DNA of 30,855 nucleotides from an uncultured Eubacteriales bacterium (GTDB lineage: Bacteria > Bacillota > Clostridia > Lachnospirales > Bianqueaceae): positions 1 through 30,855 of the forward strand of contig CABUPM010000011.1 of the NCBI GenBank assembly GCA_902493345.1, in the 5' to 3' direction. This document shows positions 24,027-30,855 of the stretch, one piece after another. Below the pieces are notes generated by a model that saw only the letters and a program-made list of their open reading frames with translations, made no database searches and was not told the DNA's origin. Numbering within the stretch: the stretch's first letter is position 1; the number at the start of each line of letters is the position of its first letter. Both the position numbers and the translations under genes were made by a program.

Positions 24027-26414
24027 ATGACAATTCGGGAAAAGATACGGCAAGGGTTCGTATATTTTGACGGCGGTATGGGTACCATGCTTCAGGCAAA
24101 CGGCCTGCAGAGCGGAGAATTGCCGGAGCGGTGGAATCTGACGCATCCGGAGCAGATTACCCGGATCCACCGGGCATATGTGGAAGCCGGTTGTAATATT
24201 CTGAAGGTGAATACCTTTGGAGCGAATGTCTATAAATTCGGAGAAGAGCTGCCGGATGTGATTCACGCTGCATTTGAATGCGCAAGAAAAGCGGTACAGG
24301 GAGAAGACGTAGCGCTTGCGCTCGATGTCGGCCCTCTGGGAAAGCTCCTGAAGCCCTTAGGGAATCTGGATTTTGAAGAGGCCGTTCAGGCTTTTGCGCA
24401 AATTGTACGGCTGGGAGTAGAGAATGGAGCGGACCTCATCCTGATTGAGACGATGAACGATGCATATGAGACCAAGGCAGCGGTTTTGGCGGCCAAGGAG
24501 AATAGTACACTGCCGGTTTTTGTCACCAATGTTTATGATGAGCGGGGAAAGCTGATGACCGGCGCGGATCCGCTGGCGATGATTGCGATGCTGGAGGGAC
24601 TCCGGGTAGATGCGTTGGGTATGAACTGTTCCCTGGGACCGGCACAGATGAAGGCGCTGATGCCGGAGTTCGCGCGGTACGCTTCTGTTCCGGTGATTGT
24701 CAATCCCAACGCGGGGCTGCCGAGAAGCGTGGATGGAAAAACCATCTATGATGTCGGTCCGGAGGAATTCGCTTCCCTGATGCGGGAGATTGCCGGAGAG
24801 GGCGCGCGGATCCTCGGCGGCTGCTGCGGCACAACGCCGGAATACATCCGGCAGATGATTGCGGCAACTTCCGATATGACGCCGCTTCCGCTGACAGAAA
24901 AGACAGATACTGTGGTCTCTTCATATACCCATGGAGTGCGCGTAGGGGACCGTACGATCCTGATAGGAGAGCGTATCAATCCTACCGGCAAGAAAAAACT
25001 GAAAGAAGCCTTAAAGAAGCATGATATTGCTTATATCTTGAATGAGGGATTGAAACAGGCCGATCAGGGAGCGGATGTGCTGGATGTCAATGTCGGACTT
25101 CCCGGAATCGATGAAGCGGAAGTCATGCAGGAAGCAGTCAAAGAATTACAGGCGGTAACGGATCTTCCGCTGCAGATCGATACATCCTCTCCGCAGGTAT
25201 TGGAGAGAGCGATTCGGATCTATAATGGTAAGCCGTTGATCAATTCCGTAAATGGAAAGGAGGAGAGCATGGAGCAGGTGCTTCCTCTGGCGGCCAGATA
25301 CGGCGGCGTATTGATCGCGCTTACGCTGGATGAACAGGGGATTCCCATGGATGCGCAGGGCCGGGTCGATATCGCCAAAAAGATTATGGAACGGGCAGCC
25401 GCTTATGGAATCGCGAAAAAGGATATTATCGTGGATCCGCTGGCGATGACGGTTTCGTCGGATCCATCCTCCGCGATGGTAACGCTGGAAGCCATTCGTA
25501 GAATCCGCCAGGAACTGGGGATGCATACTTCTCTGGGAGTATCCAATGTATCCTTTGGGCTTCCCAGGCGGGAGATGATTACCTCGGCCTTTTTTGCGAT
25601 GGCCATTCAAAGCGGACTCTCCGCGGCGATCATGAATCCCGGGTCCGGAGAAATGATGAAAATCTACCATTGTTCCCAGGCTCTATTGGGACAGGATCCC
25701 AATTGTCAGGGCTATATCAGCTATGCGCAGAGTGTGCAGATCAGTGAAGTACAGAGCGCTACGGTACGGAGTGCCTCGGAACCGACCCGCCCGGAAGGAT
25801 TGCGGGATTCCATTATCCGTGGACTGAAGGAAAAGGCCGCCGCGCAGACGCAGGAGCTTTTGCGGGAACGGGAGCCGATGAGTCTGATCAATGAAGAGAT
25901 CATTCCGGCACTGGATATAGTAGGACAGGGATTTGAAAAGAAAACGGTTTATCTGCCGCAGCTCCTCATGAGTGCGGAAGCGGCCACCGCGGCTTTTGAA
26001 GTGATTAAAAAGAGCTTCGGCACTTCAGCACAGGAGAGTAAGGGAAAGATCGTTCTGGCGACGGTCCATGGCGACATTCATGATATCGGGAAAAATATCG
26101 TCAAGGTATTGCTGGAGAATTACGGCTATGAAGTGATTGATCTGGGCCGGGATGTACCGCCGGAAACGGTTGTGGAGGCAGCAGCGGAACACAAGGTCCG
26201 GATGGTCGGGCTGTCAGCGTTGATGACGACAACGGTGCCGGCGATGGAGGAGACGATCCGCCAGCTCCATGAAGCCCTGCCGGAGGTAAAGGTCGTAGTG
26301 GGCGGAGCTGTATTGACACCGGAATACGCTAGACAGATTCATGCGGATTATTATGGCAGGGATGCGATGGAGACGGTCCGGATCGCGGAAGCGATCTTTG
26401 GGGATACCACTTGA
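24027..26414 (+). CDS. metH: Cobalamin-dependent methionine synthase without reactivation domain
   Basis: Transfers the methyl group of 5-methyl-THF through cobalamin to homocysteine. Domains in order: homocysteine-binding barrel (1-290) with the zinc cysteines Cys201 (MNCSLGP), Cys266 and Cys267 (GGCCGTT); pterin-binding barrel (about 310-570) with IGERINPTGKKKLKEAL and LDVNVGLPGIDE; helical cap (about 580-670); and the B12 domain with GDIHDIGKN, whose His685 is the lower cobalt ligand. At 795 residues it lacks the C-terminal reactivation domain (about 1200 in E. coli), so a separate reactivase is needed; none is in this window. AAGGAGG is five bases before the ATG. Its stop TGA is inside the -35 box of the nrdR promoter. 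Confidence 0.96.
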   Translation: MTIREKIRQGFVYFDGGMGTMLQANGLQSGELPERWNLTHPEQITRIHRAYVEAGCNILKVNTFGANVYKFGEELPDVIHAAFECARKAVQGEDVALALDVGPLGKLLKPLGNLDFEEAVQAFAQIVRLGVENGADLILIETMNDAYETKAAVLAAKENSTLPVFVTNVYDERGKLMTGADPLAMIAMLEGLRVDALGMNCSLGPAQMKALMPEFARYASVPVIVNPNAGLPRSVDGKTIYDVGPEEFASLMREIAGEGARILGGCCGTTPEYIRQMIAATSDMTPLPLTEKTDTVVSSYTHGVRVGDRTILIGERINPTGKKKLKEALKKHDIAYILNEGLKQADQGADVLDVNVGLPGIDEAEVMQEAVKELQAVTDLPLQIDTSSPQVLERAIRIYNGKPLINSVNGKEESMEQVLPLAARYGGVLIALTLDEQGIPMDAQGRVDIAKKIMERAAAYGIAKKDIIVDPLAMTVSSDPSSAMVTLEAIRRIRQELGMHTSLGVSNVSFGLPRREMITSAFFAMAIQSGLSAAIMNPGSGEMMKIYHCSQALLGQDPNCQGYISYAQSVQISEVQSATVRSASEPTRPEGLRDSIIRGLKEKAAAQTQELLREREPMSLINEEIIPALDIVGQGFEKKTVYLPQLLMSAEAATAAFEVIKKSFGTSAQESKGKIVLATVHGDIHDIGKNIVKVLLENYGYEVIDLGRDVPPETVVEAAAEHKVRMVGLSALMTTTVPAMEETIRQLHEALPEVKVVVGGAVLTPEYARQIHADYYGRDAMETVRIAEAIFGDTT

Positions 26415-26439
26415 TTTCTGGGATATTTTCCGGTATACT
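26411..26439 (+). promoter_or_regulatory. Sigma-A promoter for nrdR-addA
   Basis: -35 TTGATT (26411-26416), 17-base spacer, -10 TATACT (26434-26439). The metH stop TGA (26412-26414) is inside the -35. No NrdR box was recognised around it. Confidence 0.7.
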
Positions 26440-26470
26440 GACCCTATAGGATGCGAAAGGGGGATTTCGT

Positions 26471-26938
26471 ATGAGATGTCCGTATTGCGGTTCAGAGGAG
26501 CTGAAGGTGATTGATTCCCGGTCTGCCGGGGATGCGGCCATCCGCCGGAGGCGGCAGTGCGAGGAATGCGGCAAGCGTTTTACGACATATGAAAAGATCG
26601 AGACACTGCCCTTGATGGTTGTAAAGAAGGACAACAGCCGGGAGGCTTTTGACAGAGATAAATTGATCAACCGTGTACTGCGTTCCGCGTATAAGCGGCC
26701 GGTCTCGGCGGCACAGATTGAAGAATTGGCAGACGATATCGAGAACGCGGCGCTGGAATCCATGAACCGGGAGATCACAAGCCAGGAGATCGGTGAGATG
26801 GTCATGGAGAGACTGCGCCAGTTGGACGAGGTCTCTTATGTGCGGTTCGCTTCGGTATACCGGGAGTTTAAGGATGTCAACTCATTTATGCAGGAGCTTC
26901 GAGGCCTGATGGATCAGCATCAGAAGAAGGAGAGCTGA
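26471..26938 (+). CDS. nrdR: Transcriptional repressor NrdR
   Basis: Represses ribonucleotide reductase genes in response to the ATP/dATP ratio. The 155 residues carry the diagnostic N-terminal zinc ribbon: MRCPYCGSEELKVIDSR and CEECGKRFTTYE (two CxxC pairs), followed by the ATP-cone domain with VVKKDNSREAFDRDKL and SYVRFASVYREF. The length is typical. GGGGG lies upstream of the ATG at suitable distance. Only three bases separate its stop from the addA start, so the two are coupled. No nrd gene is in the window. Confidence 0.97.
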   Translation: MRCPYCGSEELKVIDSRSAGDAAIRRRRQCEECGKRFTTYEKIETLPLMVVKKDNSREAFDRDKLINRVLRSAYKRPVSAAQIEELADDIENAALESMNREITSQEIGEMVMERLRQLDEVSYVRFASVYREFKDVNSFMQELRGLMDQHQKKES

Positions 26939-26941
26939 TCC

Positions 26942-29900
26942 ATGCAGTGGGGAGAAGAACAGCTGGAGATCATTGGACACAGACAGGGCAATCTCCTGGT
27001 ATCGGCCGCCGCGGGAGCGGGTAAGACGACGGTACTGGTAGAGCGGATTGTGCAGATGATTCTGGATCAGGAGAACGGAACCGATCTGGATCGGATGCTG
27101 GTTGTGACATTTACCAATCTGGCGGCCGGACAGATGAAGGAGAGGATTGCCCAGAGGCTGACAGCGGAGCTGCGGGAGCATCCGGAACAGGAGAGGCTGA
27201 AGAAGCAGCTGGCGCTTCTGCCGCAATGCTCCATCATGACAATTCATGCCTTCTGCCTGCAGATCGTGCGCCGTTACATTGCCCGGATTCCGGAACTGGA
27301 TCCGGGATTTCGCGTGGGAGATGAGACGGAGACCGCTCTGCTTGCGCTGGATGTGCTGCAGGAGGTTGTCGCGAAAGCCTATGACGAGTACGATGCCGAC
27401 CCAAAGTGCGCGACATCTGAAGATTTTGAAAGCATGGTAGAACAGTTCAGCGGTAAGCGGCAGGATCTCAATCTGGAGCCAACACTGTACCGAATCTATC
27501 AGTTTATGCAGAGCCTGCCGGATCCGTGGGGATGGCTGGAGACGGCTGTGGCCTCTGAGGAGGGGCCGCTGAAAAAGCCGTATGCCGGAGTCCTCAGAAT
27601 TTTGAGGAACTTTCATAAGGCCTTTATGGAAGAAAAATGCAGCCGCGGCATTGTCGATTATAATGATTTTGAGCATTATGCGCAGCGGATTCTTTTGGAG
27701 GGGGATGCGCCTTCAGAGGCGGCTCGTGAGGTTGCCGCAGGATATGACGCGATTTTTATCGATGAATATCAGGACAGCAATGAGATTCAGGAGCGGATTC
27801 TGAATAGTATCGCCAAGAAGGACGCGGACGGTCAGACAGAGAATATCTTTATGGTTGGGGACGTTAAGCAGAGTATATATGGCTTCCGTTATGCGCGTCC
27901 TCAGCTTTTTATGCAAAAATTAAAAGACTATCATGAGCATTCAACACCAAAAAAGGTCTTTCTGCAAAAGAACTACCGCAGCCGGAGCGAGATTCTGGAC
28001 GCGGTCAATTCCATCTTTGAGAGTCTGATGCAGGAGTCCTGCGGCGGAATTGAGTATTCTGAGGAACAGGCGCTGCGTGCCGGACGTCCGGCGCCGGAGC
28101 CGGAAGCGGATATGGAGGAATTCCGACCGGAGCTGGTCATTCTCCGCCCGGCAGAAGGGACGACCGGAGATAAGACAGAACTCGAAGCGGAATATGCCGC
28201 GGCGCGTATTGAGGAGATGCTGCGCCACGCATGGAAGTATGCGGTACGGGACGGCGATGGATTTCGCCCTCTGCGGGCCGGAGACATCGCGATTCTGCTG
28301 CGCTCAGCGAAAGAAGCGGGACCTGTATACCAGAAGGCATTGGAGCGGCGCAATATCCCGGCCTCTGCCGCGGTCAGCAACCGTTTTTTTGATACACCGG
28401 AGATTCGTCTGGTGTTAAACCTTCTGCGGATTATTGATAACTCGCTGCAGGACATTCCGCTGGAAGGTGTTCTGCATTCCCCATTGTTTGGTTTTTCCTC
28501 GGAGGAGCTGGCTCAGATCCGGACGGAGACTGATGGCAGCCTGACCTTTTATGAAGCGATGGAACGATATTCACAAGAGGGACAGGATTTGCTCTTGGTC
28601 AGCAGAATCCGGGAGTTTTATGGAAAGCTCGAGATCTGGAGAGAATGGAATGAGAGCCTGGCGGTTCATGAGCTGTTATTGAAGCTCTACCGGACCACCG
28701 GCCTGTATGAGTATGTAGGAGCGATGAAGGGCGGGACAAGACGGCGCGCCAATCTGGATCTGTTATTGACACGGGCAGAAGCCTTTGAACAGGGAATCTA
28801 CAGCGGAGTCTTTCAGTTTTTACGCTTCATCGACCGTATGAAGGAAAAGGACCGGGATTATGAGGAGGCAGCGGAGCTGGCCGGACAGGACGCGGTACAG
28901 GTGCTGACGATTCATAAAAGCAAGGGATTGGAATTTCCAGTGGTTTTTCTGTGTGGTATGGGCAAACGCTTTCAGATGCGGGATTCACAGGGTTCCTTGC
29001 TGCTCCACCCGGAGATGGGGCTGGGGTGTCGGTATCTGGATCCGGAGACCATGATAGAGTACGAGACAGAACAATATAAGAGCATTCAGAAGGAAAAGGC
29101 ACAAGAGACCTTGGCGGAGGAGATGCGGGTCCTCTATGTCGCCCTGACCCGTGCCAAGGACCGGCTGATTGTGACGGGCAACGGCCCGGCAGAAATGCCT
29201 CAGATGCCGGAGGAGGAACAGGCGTACCGGATGGAGCCGGAACAGGTCTGGAAAGCCAAAAGCTATATGGACTGGCTCTATGATATTGTAACCCAGAAAG
29301 GCGGCAGCCGCTGGAGAGTTCATATGGAGAACTATCAGGCGGAAGCTCCGGAGGAAACAGGGGAGACTTCCGAGGTGCGGGAGGAGACGGACCTCTGGTC
29401 CGAAGAGGAGCTGGACCAAAAGCTCTTATGGAGATATTCCGGCGAATGGAGAAATCACTTGCCGATGCTTTTGAGCGTCTCATCTCTGAAACGACCGCAT
29501 ACGGAGGAAGAGACGGTATCAGAGGTGATTCCGTGGGAGGAGCTGCTCCAAAAGGAGAGCCCGGATACGGAGTCTGTATCCGTTTATCGCGGAACGCATG
29601 GCGGTACGCTGTTTCATGAGGTGATCGCCCGTGCGGAGCTATCCAAGCTCTGTACAGAGTCCGGAATCAGGGAAGAGCTGGACCGTTTGGAAACACAGGG
29701 GATCTTGAGCCGGACGGAACGGGAGACCTTCCCGATGGAATGGCTGGAGAAGTTTACGGCTTCTTCACTCTATAAGCGTATGACGGACACTCACAGACTG
29801 TTGCGGGAAGAGCCGTTTATGTACGGTTATACGCCGGAAGAGCTTCATAAGGATGTGCCAGACTATGAGATCCCAGAGCAGGCTGACAATCAGGAGACCA

Positions 29901-30115
29901 TTGTTGTGCAGGGCGTTATGGACGCGGTGTTTTTTGAGAACGGCGCCTGGATCCTGGTGGATTATAAGACGGACCGCTTCTTCCCGGATGCCGTCATGGA
30001 GATGTACCGGCGTCAGCTTACGATCTATGCCCATGCGTTGGAATCCATGACAGGGATTCCGATACGGGAAAAGATTCTGTATCAGGTTCGCAGTGGAACA
30101 GAATATTTTGTATAA
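26942..30115 (+). CDS. addA: ATP-dependent helicase/nuclease subunit A (AddA), compact form
   Basis: The helicase-nuclease subunit of the AddAB complex, which processes double-strand DNA ends for recombination. Helicase motifs: Walker A AAAGAGKTT (22-30), VVTFTNLAAGQMKERI, IDEYQDSN (motif II), VGDVKQSIYGFRYA, NYRSR, LTIHKSKGLEFPVVFLCG and YVALTRAKDRLIVTG. The C-terminal RecB-type nuclease shows GTLFHEVIARAE, GVMDAVF and VDYKTDRF. At 1057 residues it is about 175 shorter than the Bacillus protein (1232). Most of the difference lies between WGWLETAV (about residue 197) and IVDYNDFEHYA (about 240), where the other enzymes have a long helical insert. No addB is upstream; nrdR is there instead. 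AAGGAG precedes the ATG. Confidence 0.94.
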   Translation: MQWGEEQLEIIGHRQGNLLVSAAAGAGKTTVLVERIVQMILDQENGTDLDRMLVVTFTNLAAGQMKERIAQRLTAELREHPEQERLKKQLALLPQCSIMTIHAFCLQIVRRYIARIPELDPGFRVGDETETALLALDVLQEVVAKAYDEYDADPKCATSEDFESMVEQFSGKRQDLNLEPTLYRIYQFMQSLPDPWGWLETAVASEEGPLKKPYAGVLRILRNFHKAFMEEKCSRGIVDYNDFEHYAQRILLEGDAPSEAAREVAAGYDAIFIDEYQDSNEIQERILNSIAKKDADGQTENIFMVGDVKQSIYGFRYARPQLFMQKLKDYHEHSTPKKVFLQKNYRSRSEILDAVNSIFESLMQESCGGIEYSEEQALRAGRPAPEPEADMEEFRPELVILRPAEGTTGDKTELEAEYAAARIEEMLRHAWKYAVRDGDGFRPLRAGDIAILLRSAKEAGPVYQKALERRNIPASAAVSNRFFDTPEIRLVLNLLRIIDNSLQDIPLEGVLHSPLFGFSSEELAQIRTETDGSLTFYEAMERYSQEGQDLLLVSRIREFYGKLEIWREWNESLAVHELLLKLYRTTGLYEYVGAMKGGTRRRANLDLLLTRAEAFEQGIYSGVFQFLRFIDRMKEKDRDYEEAAELAGQDAVQVLTIHKSKGLEFPVVFLCGMGKRFQMRDSQGSLLLHPEMGLGCRYLDPETMIEYETEQYKSIQKEKAQETLAEEMRVLYVALTRAKDRLIVTGNGPAEMPQMPEEEQAYRMEPEQVWKAKSYMDWLYDIVTQKGGSRWRVHMENYQAEAPEETGETSEVREETDLWSEEELDQKLLWRYSGEWRNHLPMLLSVSSLKRPHTEEETVSEVIPWEELLQKESPDTESVSVYRGTHGGTLFHEVIARAELSKLCTESGIREELDRLETQGILSRTERETFPMEWLEKFTASSLYKRMTDTHRLLREEPFMYGYTPEELHKDVPDYEIPEQADNQETIVVQGVMDAVFFENGAWILVDYKTDRFFPDAVMEMYRRQLTIYAHALESMTGIPIREKILYQVRSGTEYFV

Positions 30116-30125
30116 AATCTGCGCA

Positions 30126-30153
30126 TTCTAATCCCGGTATGGGAGGGTTAGAA
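30126..30153 (+). other. Small hairpin over the ribosome binding site of the first TauE/SafE gene
   Basis: TTCTAA plus CCC (30126-30131 and 30133-30135, one bulged T) can pair with GGGTTAGAA (30145-30153). GGGAGG (30141-30146) is the likely Shine-Dalgarno, partly in the loop and partly in the stem. There is no T-run, so it is not a terminator. Confidence 0.4.
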
Positions 30154-30506
30154 TGAAGCAGAAATTAAAGAGTGCGGTGCTTGGCGCCGCCGCAGGGGTT
30201 GTCAATGGTTTGCTGGGCTCCGGAGGCGGGACGATACTGGTCCCATTCATGCAGAAGAGCCTGAAGATAGAACAGCATAAGTCTCATGCGACGACGGTCG
30301 CGGTTGTGGCGCCGTTATGCCTTGTGAGCGCCATGTTCTATGTCGGCGCGCAGACGGTGGATTGGGGCGTACTGGCCGCGGTATCGGCCGGAGGGATCTT
30401 GGGCGGATATCTTGGAGCGAAGCTGTTGAACCGGATCTCCGGACGCTGGCTTCATATTCTGTTCGGCGGTCTGATGATCGCAAGTGCGGTGAGGATGCTG
30501 CTATGA
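30153..30506 (+). CDS. Half-length TauE/SafE family membrane protein, first of a pair
   Basis: A 117-residue hydrophobic protein equal to one repeat of the TauE/SafE (DUF81) family, whose usual members have about 250 residues in two repeats. The family signature near the start, GAAAGVVNGLLGSGGGTILVP, is clear, and three to four hydrophobic segments follow. The stop is a true in-frame TGA that overlaps the start of a second half-length member by 4 bases, so the pair most likely forms a two-chain transporter. Full-length relatives are proposed exporters of sulfite, sulfonates or other small anions; the substrate here is unknown. Confidence 0.88.
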   Translation: MKQKLKSAVLGAAAGVVNGLLGSGGGTILVPFMQKSLKIEQHKSHATTVAVVAPLCLVSAMFYVGAQTVDWGVLAAVSAGGILGGYLGAKLLNRISGRWLHILFGGLMIASAVRMLL

Positions 30507-30855
30507 ACTGGGCACTCTATATGGCTGCAGGATGTGTATCCGGGATTCTGAGCGGTATGGGAATCGGCGGCGGAGTGCTGCTGATTCCGGCGCTGGTGAT
30601 CTTTGGCTCTGTAGCGCAGCATAGTGCGCAGGGAATCAATTTGTTGTACTTTCTGCCGACAGCAGCGTCGGCTTTGTGGGTTCATCGCAAAAGCGGAAAG
30701 CTGGAAAAAAAGGTGCTTCCTGCGTTAATCCTGGGCGGGGTTGCAGGAGCCGTGGCGGGTGGCTATATCGCGACTCTTCTGGAGGCAGAGGTGCTGCGGA
30801 AGCTCTTTGGCGGATTTGTAGCCATCATGGGGATCTTAGAGATACGGAAGGGGAT
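30503..30855 (+). CDS. Half-length TauE/SafE family membrane protein, second of the pair (cut by window edge)
   Basis: Reading from ATG 30503 gives MNWALYMAAGCVSGILSGMGIGGG followed by VLLIPALVIFG, the same family signature as in the preceding protein, then QGINLLYFLPTAASALWVHRKSGKL and further hydrophobic segments. It stays open to the end of the window, giving 117 complete codons, so its length is unknown but it already equals one repeat. It overlaps the previous gene as ATGA (30503-30506), a sign of coupled translation. The GIGGG loop here and GSGGG in the first protein are probably the paired loops that face each other in the two-repeat transporters. Confidence 0.85.
   Translation, partial: MNWALYMAAGCVSGILSGMGIGGGVLLIPALVIFGSVAQHSAQGINLLYFLPTAASALWVHRKSGKLEKKVLPALILGGVAGAVAGGYIATLLEAEVLRKLFGGFVAIMGILEIRKG

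Overview
The window looks like a piece of chromosome from a Gram-positive, anaerobic Clostridia-type bacterium, most likely of the Lachnospiraceae kind. This is inferred from strong AGGAGG-type ribosome binding sites, sigma-A promoters of the TTGACA-17-TATAAT type, a YceD-L32 pair, a four-S1-domain S1 protein, a MetH without reactivation domain, AddA rather than RecB, and moderately G+C-rich codon use. No tRNA, rRNA, CRISPR array, insertion sequence or prophage gene was seen. Coding density is very high: no gene-free stretch exceeds about 130 bases, and many genes overlap by 4 to 14 bases.

Layout. Positions 1-2086 lie on the minus strand: a GH43 beta-xylosidase-type enzyme followed by a truncated (window-edge) methionine aminopeptidase. 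Everything else is on the plus strand. A divergent promoter region (2087-2213) separates these from glycerol kinase. Then come feoA-feoB (ferrous iron uptake), a D-Ala-D-Ala carboxypeptidase with an ABC exporter pair, a MATE transporter, a PLP aminotransferase with an S1-domain protein, and yceD-rpmF. Next is an odd pair of HisH-like and HisF-like proteins that have lost their catalytic residues (14256-15439). It is followed by the terminal aromatic amino-acid operon tyrA-aroA-aroC-pheA-rnhA, in which pheA carries a frameshift. After that lie a GH78 rhamnosidase-like protein, an M23 peptidase, metF-metH (methyl-branch folate/B12 methionine synthesis), nrdR-addA, and two half-length TauE/SafE membrane proteins, the second cut by the window edge.

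How the genes work together. TyrA, AroA, AroC and PheA form the route from shikimate 3-phosphate through EPSP and chorismate to prephenate, then to tyrosine and phenylalanine precursors; the general aminotransferase at 11011 is a separate transcription unit. MetF makes 5-methyl-THF and MetH uses it to methylate homocysteine. FeoA supports the FeoB iron channel.

The most notable observations are: (1) the catalytically stripped HisH/HisF-like pair between rpmF and tyrA, the best candidate for something undescribed; (2) a two-base frameshift in the most conserved motif of pheA; (3) three junctions where the upstream gene's TGA stop lies inside the TTGA of the next promoter's -35 box; (4) a terminator hairpin whose 3' arm contains the feoA ribosome binding site; (5) an AddA lacking most of a large helical insert and with no AddB beside it.
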